Source: Asaia bogorensis (lineage in GTDB: Bacteria > Pseudomonadota > Alphaproteobacteria > Reyranellales > Reyranellaceae). From it: a stretch of DNA of 64,000 bases. Shown here piece by piece: positions 57,646 to 64,000 of the stretch. The position numbers and the translations under genes are program-made. The notes under the pieces were generated by a model. That model had not been told where the DNA came from, ran no database searches, and worked only from the letters and a program-made list of their open reading frames with translations. The stretch's first letter is position 1. Every line of letters begins with the position of its first letter. The stretch lies in NCBI GenBank assembly GCA_945889625.1, contig CAMDCE010000004.1, positions 1 to 64,000 on the forward strand, given 5' to 3'.

Positions 57646-60600
57646 TCAAGATGCCGCAGGCGCGTAGACCGATGCAAGCTGGCGTGACACCAGCCGGGCA
57701 TAGAGCCCGCCTCGCGCCAGGAGGGAGGAATGGGTGCCGGTCTCGGCGATGCGGCCCTCATCGAGCACCACGATCAGGTCGGCATCGCGCACCGTCGAGA
57801 GGCGGTGGGCGATGACGATCGTAGTTCGGTCGGTCTGCAACAAGTCCAGCGCGCGACGGACCGCCTGTTCGTTTACCGCGTCGAGATGCGACGTCGCCTC
57901 GTCAAGAATCAGGATCGGTGCATCTTTCAGGAAGGCCCGGGCGATCGCGACCCGCTGGCGCTGGCCGCCGCTCAGGCTGGTACCACGCTCGCCGACCGGC
58001 GCGTCGAGTCCTTCGGGCAGGGTGGCGACAAGGTCGTCGAGCGAGGCGTGATGGATCGCAGCCTGCAGCTCGGCCTCGCTCGCTTCCGGCCTCGCGATCA
58101 GGATGTTGGCGCGCAGGCTGTCGTTGAAGAGATAGGTATCCTGCGCCACCAGCGCGATCAGGCGGCGCAGCTCGTCGAGCTTGTAGTCCTTGAGATCGGC
58201 GCCGTTCAGCGTGATGCGGCCGGCGTCGGGATCCCAGAAGCGCATCAGCAATTGCGCCGTCGTGGTCTTGCCCGCGCCCGAGGTGCCGACCAGCGCCACC
58301 GTCCTGCCGGCCGGGATCTGAACGCTGATGCTGGAGAGGGCGCGACGTGTCTGGCCAGGATAGGTGAAGCTCACGCCCTCCAAAGCGAGCGCCGCCGCTC
58401 CCTCGGCGGCCGGCACGCCCGGTCCGTCGCGCACCGGGATCGGCTCGTTGGCGAGCGCATAGACGCGGCGCGTGGCGCCGAGTGTGTCGGCCAGCTGTCG
58501 GCCGATCTGGGCGATCTCCGACACCGGCAGGAACGCCGCCATGGCAAGGATGGTGAGAAGGGGCAGCAGGCCGGGATCGATCGCGCCCTGCGACGACAAT
58601 ATGGCGCCCACGACCACGACGGCAAGACCGCCCATGCCGGTCAGCACTTCGAGGATGGCGTGCTGCATCGTGAGTTCGCTGAAGAAAGGCAGGCGCAGCG
58701 AAATGTGGCGCTGCGAGAGCTGGTCGAGCTTTTCGCCGCGCGAGGTCTCCTGCTGGAAGGCCACGATCTCACCCAGACCCTGTACCGAGTCGACGGCAAA
58801 GGCGCCGAGTTCACCCGCAGCCTCACGCGCCTCGGAGCCCAGCCGGTCCACGCGCTTGCGCATCAGGAATGGGCTCAAGCCGACGGCCAGCAGGAACGGC
58901 AGCAGCGCCAGCGCGAGCCAGCCGCTGGCCCAGGCCAGCGCTGCGACAACCGCCGCCGGCACCACGATGGCGACGAAGGCTGGGGCCACGGTGTGGGCAA
59001 AGAAATACTCGACCAGCTCGATGTCGTGCGTGGCGAGCGCCATCAGATCGCCGGTGCGGCGGCGCACCAGATAGGCGGGCGCCAGCGCGTCGAGCTTGCG
59101 GAAGGCGTCGATGCGCATCTCGGCCAGCAGCCGGAAGGCCATGTCGTGCGCCAGCCACGATTCGAACCAGTGCAGCGCGCCCGAAAGCGGCGCCACGACA
59201 GCGAGCGCAATGGCGTAGTCGCCCCAGGGTGCGCCGTTCTTCAGTGCCAGCACGACCAGCGCCGACAGAACGCCGACGCCGATGAAGGAGATCACGCGCA
59301 GCACGCCGAACGTGAAGGTGGCGGCGAGCTTGCCCTTCCACGGCAGGATCACCTTCATCAGGGCGGCCACCACCTGATACCAGGTGAGGCCATCGGCCTT
59401 GATGATGCCTTCGGTCAGGGGCTTCGCCGCACCGCCGGGGGTGTCGGCGACGCTCTCGGCGCGGGCGGGTGCGGCGGCAAAACTGTCGGACGCCGCCGAT
59501 GCCACCGACTCGCGCGCCTGCTCGGCCATCAGCCCGGCATAGACGCCGCCGCGGCTCATCAGGTCGTCGTGCCGGCCCTGCTCGGAGACCTTGCCTCCGT
59601 CCAGCACCAGAATGCGGTCGCAATCGATCACGCTCGACAGACGGTGGGCCAGGATGATCGTCGTGCGGCCCTGCATCAGCCGGTCGAGCGCTTCCTGGAT
59701 TACCGCCTCGTTCTCGGCATCGACCGCCGATAGCGCCTCGTCGAGCACCAGGATCGGCGTGTCGCGCAGCAGCGCGCGGGCGATGGCAAGCCGTTGGCGC
59801 TGGCCGCCCGACAGCTTGATGCCTTTCTCGCCGATCACTGTCGCATAGCTCTCCGGCAGGGTCAGGATGAAGTCGTGGATGTTGGCGGCGCGCGCGGCGT
59901 CCTCGAGATCGCGCTGCGATGCCTCAGGTTTGCCGAGCCGGATGTTCTCCTCGACCGTGCCGTGGAACAGGAACGTGTCCTGGTTGACCACCGAGATCAG
60001 CGAGCGGATCTGCTCGAAGGAGAGCGACCTGAGGTCGTGGCCGCCCAAGGTGATGCGGCCGCGATCGGGATCGTAGAAGCGCAGGAGCAGCCGCACGATC
60101 GACGACTTGCCGCCGCCCGAGGGGCCGACCAGTCCCAGACGTTCGCCCGCCTCGGCGCGGAAGGAGAGACCGTCATGCACGGTGCGCCGCGTGCCGGGAT
60201 AGGAGAAGCGCACATCCTCGAAGGCGATGGTGGGGGCGAGCGCCCTATCGAGGGGAGCGGGAGTGGCGTCGGCGACCGCCGGACAGTCGTCGAGAATGCG
60301 ATAGATGCCTTGCGCGGCGGAGAGACCCACCATGCCCTGGTGCAATACCGAGCGCAGCTCGCGCATCGGACGGAAGATCTCCACCCCCAGCATCAGGATG
60401 ATCAGCAGCGAGGTGAGCGCCATGGCGCCCGACTCCACCCGCACCGCCCCGTATATGAGGGCAGCCGCCGCACCGCAGGCGATGGCTGAGTCGGTGATGC
60501 CGCGGGCCAGCGAATTGGTCGCCAGCACCCACATGGTGCGGCGGAAGAGATCGCGCGCTTCGATCTCGAGCTTGTTGGCTCGCGCCTTGCCCTGGCCGAA

Positions 60601-61239
60601 CGCTTTGAGCGTCGCCAGGCCCTGGATCGAATCGAGGAACTCGGCGGCGAAGCTCGCATAGGCGGTCTGCCGCCGCCGTGAGTTCTTGACGTCGAACCTG
60701 TGCCACAGGCCGGGCGCGAACAGCGCGACCAGGGCGAAACCCAGCATGACCAGCGCCACCGGCAGGTCGATGAAAGCCACGACGGCGAAGATCAGCAGCG
60801 GTGACAGCATCGCGATCATGAACTGCGGCAGGAACTGGCCGAAATAGGTTTCGAGCTGTTCGACACCGTCGATCATGGAGAGCGTCAGTGCACCCGAACG
60901 TTGGCGGCCGACCGTGCCCGGGCCCAGCGATGCGATCTTGTCGTACAGCGTCCGGCGCAAGGCCTTCTGCACTCGCGCCGCCGTTTCGTGCGCCACGACG
61001 GCGCGCCAGTGCTCGGCGGCTCCGCGCAGCACCATGACTGCAGCGATCGACAGGATCGGCGCCTCGAGGCTCGCGGCGTCGCGGCCGGCGAAGACCTGGC
61101 CGATCAGCCAGCCCAGCAGGCCAAGCCGGGCAACGCCCAGTCCGACCGATAAAAGCCCGATGGCGACGGTGCCGGCGATGCGGCCGCGCACGCCTTTCGT
61201 GAACACCAGAAGACGCGGTTCGATATGCATGGCGGCCAT
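57646..61239 (-). CDS. Fused double ABC exporter, CydDC-like
   Basis: 1197 residues from the ATG at 61237-61239 (61230 also possible). Two complete exporter halves on one chain. Half 1 has a membrane domain with the CydD-like phrase VEQLETYFGQFLPQFM, Walker A 372-380 (GPSGGGKSS), signature LSGGQ 476-480 and Walker B ILVLDE. Half 2 has CydC-like IDAFRKLDALAPAYLVRRRTGDLMALATHDIELVEYFF, a second Walker A (GTSGAGKTT) and LSGGQRQR. Normally these are two proteins that export cysteine and glutathione. Both ATP sites look intact. Confidence 0.85.
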   Translation of the reverse strand: MAAMHIEPRLLVFTKGVRGRIAGTVAIGLLSVGLGVARLGLLGWLIGQVFAGRDAASLEAPILSIAAVMVLRGAAEHWRAVVAHETAARVQKALRRTLYDKIASLGPGTVGRQRSGALTLSMIDGVEQLETYFGQFLPQFMIAMLSPLLIFAVVAFIDLPVALVMLGFALVALFAPGLWHRFDVKNSRRRQTAYASFAAEFLDSIQGLATLKAFGQGKARANKLEIEARDLFRRTMWVLATNSLARGITDSAIACGAAAALIYGAVRVESGAMALTSLLIILMLGVEIFRPMRELRSVLHQGMVGLSAAQGIYRILDDCPAVADATPAPLDRALAPTIAFEDVRFSYPGTRRTVHDGLSFRAEAGERLGLVGPSGGGKSSIVRLLLRFYDPDRGRITLGGHDLRSLSFEQIRSLISVVNQDTFLFHGTVEENIRLGKPEASQRDLEDAARAANIHDFILTLPESYATVIGEKGIKLSGGQRQRLAIARALLRDTPILVLDEALSAVDAENEAVIQEALDRLMQGRTTIILAHRLSSVIDCDRILVLDGGKVSEQGRHDDLMSRGGVYAGLMAEQARESVASAASDSFAAAPARAESVADTPGGAAKPLTEGIIKADGLTWYQVVAALMKVILPWKGKLAATFTFGVLRVISFIGVGVLSALVVLALKNGAPWGDYAIALAVVAPLSGALHWFESWLAHDMAFRLLAEMRIDAFRKLDALAPAYLVRRRTGDLMALATHDIELVEYFFAHTVAPAFVAIVVPAAVVAALAWASGWLALALLPFLLAVGLSPFLMRKRVDRLGSEAREAAGELGAFAVDSVQGLGEIVAFQQETSRGEKLDQLSQRHISLRLPFFSELTMQHAILEVLTGMGGLAVVVVGAILSSQGAIDPGLLPLLTILAMAAFLPVSEIAQIGRQLADTLGATRRVYALANEPIPVRDGPGVPAAEGAAALALEGVSFTYPGQTRRALSSISVQIPAGRTVALVGTSGAGKTTTAQLLMRFWDPDAGRITLNGADLKDYKLDELRRLIALVAQDTYLFNDSLRANILIARPEASEAELQAAIHHASLDDLVATLPEGLDAPVGERGTSLSGGQRQRVAIARAFLKDAPILILDEATSHLDAVNEQAVRRALDLLQTDRTTIVIAHRLSTVRDADLIVVLDEGRIAETGTHSSLLARGGLYARLVSRQLASVYAPAAS

Positions 61240-61292
61240 GCTAGGCTGAACTTCGCGACTCGTCAGTCCGCAATTTCGCTCGGGCGCACCCT

Positions 61293-62009
61293 TCAATCTC
61301 CAGAGGCGTGGGCGCGACCCGGCTCCGTCGCGCGGCGGAGCGCTGCGCGGGCCAGCAGGCGGGTGGAATCGAGCGTTGGCAAGGGGGAGTTGCCGTCGTT
61401 CATGATCAGCGGGATCTCGGTGCAGCCCAGCACGACGGCATCGCAGCCCTGGTCCTTCAGCCGGCCGAACACGCCCTGGAAATATGCCACCGACTCGGGC
61501 GTGAATTTGCTGCACACCAGCTCGTCCATGATGATGCGGTTGATCTCGTCGCGTTCAGCCGTGGTTGGCCGCAGCCAGGCGAGACCCTTCGCCTCGAGCT
61601 TGTCGGGATAGACGCTGCTGTCGGTCAGCCAGCGCGTGCCGGTGATGCCGATGCGCTTGAAGCCGCGTGCGGCGGCCTCGGCCGCCACCGTCTCGGCGAT
61701 GTGCAGCCACGGCAGCGGCGAGCGCGGCAGCACGTGCGGCAGAGCCTGGTGGATGGTGTTGTCGGGACAGATCAGGAAGTTTGCGCCGCTTTTCGCGAGT
61801 TTTTCGGCCGACGCGAGCATCAGGGCGCCGACGCCCGTCCAGTCGCCGCGATAGATGCAGTCCATGTAGTCGGCGAGCGAGTGGGTGTGCATCGACACTT
61901 CGGGATGGGCATGCGGGCCCATCCGCTCGGCGCCTTCGACGCAGATCGTGCGATAGCAAAGCGCTGCTCCCTCGGCTGAGCAGGCGACGATGCCAATATG
62001 CTGCGGCAT
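61293..62009 (-). CDS. Aspartate/glutamate racemase family protein
   Basis: 238 residues from the ATG at 62007-62009. The two catalytic cysteines are in LICPDNTIHQAL and VVLGCTEIPLIM, and the N-terminus HIGIVACSAEGAALCYRTI is typical. A cofactor-independent racemase acting on aspartate, glutamate or a related acid. It starts 11 nt downstream of the TauD-type gene, so the two are likely co-transcribed. Confidence 0.88.
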   Translation of the reverse strand: MPQHIGIVACSAEGAALCYRTICVEGAERMGPHAHPEVSMHTHSLADYMDCIYRGDWTGVGALMLASAEKLAKSGANFLICPDNTIHQALPHVLPRSPLPWLHIAETVAAEAAARGFKRIGITGTRWLTDSSVYPDKLEAKGLAWLRPTTAERDEINRIIMDELVCSKFTPESVAYFQGVFGRLKDQGCDAVVLGCTEIPLIMNDGNSPLPTLDSTRLLARAALRRATEPGRAHASGD

Positions 62010-62020
62010 GGGCGACCGGC

Positions 62021-63082
62021 CTAAATCGTCGTCTGCAGGATCCCGCCGCGCGGCGTATGCGCCTCGATGTTGCGCCACAGGATCTCGTGACCCTTGGGCA
62101 GCGGGCGATTGTTGGGCATGGTGAGCCAGAGGCGCAGCAGCAGGCGGCTCATGCCGGCGTCGTGATCGTCCTCGAACGGGGTGCGGCCGTGATAGGTGAC
62201 GTGGCTGTTGATCAGCTGCAGGTCGCCGGGCTCCAGCGTCATCTCGAAGCAGAGGTCCTGGGCCGTCTTCATCAGCATGTCGATCGCTTCAAGTTGCTTG
62301 TCGGTCAGTTTCGGCACGCCGGGTGCCATCTGGGCCGCCTCGATGAAGGTGAGCGAATAGTGCGAGGTGAACTTGCCGTCGCGCACGCCAAAGATCGGCA
62401 GCGGGTAGGCGGTGTCCTTGGTCGTGCCTTCCTCGCCGAAGCGGCTGCGCCAGTAGTCGCCGAACAGCTCGTCGAGCAGGTCGGGCCGGTTTGCCAGGAT
62501 GGCGTTGTGGATGGCGGGCGTTGACGCAAGGGTGCTGACGCCGCCGGCGCGTGCCTGGCGCACGCACAGCAGCCCCACGACGTCGGTGCGGTCGGTATGG
62601 AAGCGCAGTGCCCCGTTGGTCAGGGTGCGGGCGTAGGAGGAAAGAAAAGTCGTGCCCTTCTGGTCCTTCGTTTCGCCGTAGGTGCGGCCGACATGCGCGC
62701 CCTCGTCGCGGATGGCGCGCATCAGTTCGCCGCTGCGATTCTGGAAGACCGGTGTGCCGAGATGGGTGCCGAGACCGAAGTAGATCCTGCGCAGATCGTC
62801 CTCGTCGTACTTGTCGACCGGAAAGCCGCGCAATTTCATGATGCCGCAGCCGTTCTCCAGCTCGTCGGCGATGTCGTCGAGCAGGTTATCGAGCATGGGC
62901 AGCGGGAAATCCTCGCGCGTGATCTCCGACCAGGCCATGCTTTTCACCGCCTTGAGCGCGTCATCGAGTTCGTCGATGACATCCGGCGACAGGTCGCGGA
63001 TCCACCGGCTGGAATCCTTGATGTCCTTGCCCTGCCAAACGACGGGGCCGGTGAGCGGCGTGCGTATCATGCTGGGATTCAT
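62021..63082 (-). CDS. TauD/TfdA-type Fe(II)/2-oxoglutarate dioxygenase
   Basis: 353 residues. Metal motif HTD in LRFHTDRTDVVGLL and the distal His in INSHVTYHGRTPFEDD, followed by the 2-oxoglutarate Arg in SRLLLRLWLTM. The N-terminal extension VVWQGKDIKDSSRWIRDLSPDVIDELDDAL is typical of the gamma-butyrobetaine-hydroxylase-like TauD branch. Substrate unknown. Confidence 0.88.
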   Translation of the reverse strand: MNPSMIRTPLTGPVVWQGKDIKDSSRWIRDLSPDVIDELDDALKAVKSMAWSEITREDFPLPMLDNLLDDIADELENGCGIMKLRGFPVDKYDEDDLRRIYFGLGTHLGTPVFQNRSGELMRAIRDEGAHVGRTYGETKDQKGTTFLSSYARTLTNGALRFHTDRTDVVGLLCVRQARAGGVSTLASTPAIHNAILANRPDLLDELFGDYWRSRFGEEGTTKDTAYPLPIFGVRDGKFTSHYSLTFIEAAQMAPGVPKLTDKQLEAIDMLMKTAQDLCFEMTLEPGDLQLINSHVTYHGRTPFEDDHDAGMSRLLLRLWLTMPNNRPLPKGHEILWRNIEAHTPRGGILQTTI

Positions 63083-63097
63083 GTCGTGAGAGGCCGT

Positions 63098-63583
63098 TCA
63101 GCGCAAGGCCTTGCGCATGTTGATCGAGGTCGGGTGATCGAAGCCGGGGTGGGCCTCCCGCGAGATCTCGACGTAGCCCATTGAATTGAAGAGCTTCTGG
63201 TTGCCGGTGAGAACGATGCGCACGCCCAGCCGCACCCCGGGCAGACCGTGCGTTCTGGCGTGCGCTTCGACGGCTTCGACCAGGCGGCGTGCGAGTCCTG
63301 TGCCTCGCGCCGCCGGCAGGACGGCGAGGCGGCCGAAATAGAGGTCGCCTTCCAGCATCTCGGTCATGACACAGCCGATCATCTTGCCGTTCCGCTCCGC
63401 GACGATGGCGCCGTTTCCGTCGGCCAGCTGGCGTGCGATCACGTCGGGTGTCTCGCGGAAGGCGCTCGATTCCGGAACCAGTTTGCCGCGGTACTGAGCG
63501 AAGGCGGCGGCAATCGTCGCCGCAAGAGCAGCGGCGTCGGCCGCCGTCGCTGCGCGCAGGATAAGGCTGTCGCTCACGGTCAT
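63098..63583 (-). CDS. GNAT-family acetyltransferase
   Basis: 161 residues from the ATG at 63581-63583. LILRAATAADAAALAATIAAAF at the N-terminus, the acetyl-CoA loop GRLAVLPAARGTGLARRLVEAVEAHARTHG and NQKLFNSMGYVEIS near the C-terminus are standard GNAT motifs. Substrate unknown. Transcribed from a short gap divergent to the truncated dioxygenase gene. Confidence 0.85.
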   Translation of the reverse strand: MTVSDSLILRAATAADAAALAATIAAAFAQYRGKLVPESSAFRETPDVIARQLADGNGAIVAERNGKMIGCVMTEMLEGDLYFGRLAVLPAARGTGLARRLVEAVEAHARTHGLPGVRLGVRIVLTGNQKLFNSMGYVEISREAHPGFDHPTSINMRKALR

Positions 63584-63622
63584 TTTCTCGCGTAGGCTTG
63601 CCTCAAAGGTGAGGAAAAGCCA

Positions 63623-64000
63623 ATGGCCAAGCCAACGGGCTACCAGACCATAGACGTGCGCAAGCTCACTCCGGTCATCGGTGCGGAAATCTCCGGCGTC
63701 GATCTCGCCCAGCCGCTTGGCAACCAGACTTTCCAGGAGATCCACGACGCGCTGATGGACAACCTGGTGATCTTCTTCCGCGGCCAGAATCTCACCCACG
63801 ACCAGCACAAGACGTTCGGTCGCCGCTTCGGCGAGCTGCATATGCACCCGACTTCGACGCGCAAGGATAGCGACCATCCCGAAATCCTGACCATCAAGGC
63901 CGACGAGAATTCCAAGCATGTCGCGGGCGAGGAGTGGCACTCCTACGTTTCATGCGATCCCGAGCCGCCGATGGGCAGCATTCTTTATATGAAGGAAGTG
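63623..64000 (+). CDS. TauD-type dioxygenase, cut by window end, with altered metal motif
   Basis: The first 126 residues, GAGGAA upstream of the ATG. VRKLTPVIGAEISGVDLAQPLGNQTFQEIHDALMDNLVIFFRGQNLTHDQH is a typical TauD/TfdA N-terminus. The iron motif reads EEWHSYVSCDPEPPMGS: His106 is present, but the Asp two positions later is Tyr108 (TAC 63944-63946, one base from GAC). Without that ligand the enzyme should bind iron poorly. A sequencing error cannot be excluded. The gene continues past the window. Confidence 0.85.
   Translation, partial: MAKPTGYQTIDVRKLTPVIGAEISGVDLAQPLGNQTFQEIHDALMDNLVIFFRGQNLTHDQHKTFGRRFGELHMHPTSTRKDSDHPEILTIKADENSKHVAGEEWHSYVSCDPEPPMGSILYMKEV

Noticed and set aside
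57730..59733. Forward-strand frame of 667 codons opposite the ABC exporter
   Set aside because: Composition typical of an antisense shadow (Arg/Gln/His-rich), while the reverse strand has two intact ATPases.

Overview
The window is high-GC (roughly two thirds G+C by eye) and gene-dense. Gene content (TctC-type receptor, several TauD-type dioxygenases, DUF883, Flp pilins, HWE histidine kinase, BPP-1-like prophage) points to an alphaproteobacterium of the Rhodospirillales/Hyphomicrobiales type. The species cannot be fixed from sequence alone.

Layout. (1) 1-3.7 kb: envelope and secreted small proteins, an OmpA-like lipoprotein behind a CRP/FNR-type palindrome, and a MerR-type metal regulator. 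(2) About 3.8-37.6 kb: a podovirus-like prophage related to Bordetella phage BPP-1. Its left part (4.5-9.0 kb) holds an S24 repressor, a replication-like protein, a triplicated winged-helix protein and both terminase subunits. Its right part (18.8-37.6 kb) holds the portal, Bbp19-like protein, scaffold, capsid, cement protein, tail, internal virion, tail-fibre, holin, endolysin and spanin genes. No integrase was seen, and the terminase is separated from the portal by about 10 kb of host-like genes (9.0-18.7 kb): two MORN proteins, an SDR, a broken dioxygenase, a second OmpA lipoprotein, a CBS-BON protein, two tandem Flp pilins and a membrane Ser/Thr kinase. Smaller non-phage genes interrupt the late region at 20.9 kb (DUF1330), 30.3-31.9 kb (secreted protein plus a decayed copy) and 35.1-36.1 kb (SGNH hydrolase). 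(3) 37.6-64.0 kb: ordinary chromosomal metabolism and transport: LLM oxidoreductase, two GSTs, three VOC proteins, two MFS transporters, an HWE kinase, an orphan xanthine-dehydrogenase-type large subunit beside an M20 amidohydrolase, an AI-2E-type permease, YqjD/YqjE-like proteins, an amidinotransferase, a TctC receptor, a fused CydDC-like ABC exporter, an Asp/Glu racemase, two TauD-type dioxygenases and a GNAT.

Most striking signals. A 44-nt motif occurs three times, each time directly after a non-phage interruption and 10-22 nt before a phage late gene. A second element occurs three times directly before phage start codons. Its hairpins change on both strands together, which suggests a structured RNA. 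A TGA lies in frame exactly at the first cysteine of the CXXC motif of a glutaredoxin-DinB fusion gene, so it is either a selenoprotein or a nonsense mutation. A TAG replaces what is probably a Trp codon in the large tail gene. The prophage therefore looks old and partly defective: amber tail gene, host palindromic repeats inside phage genes, missing integrase.
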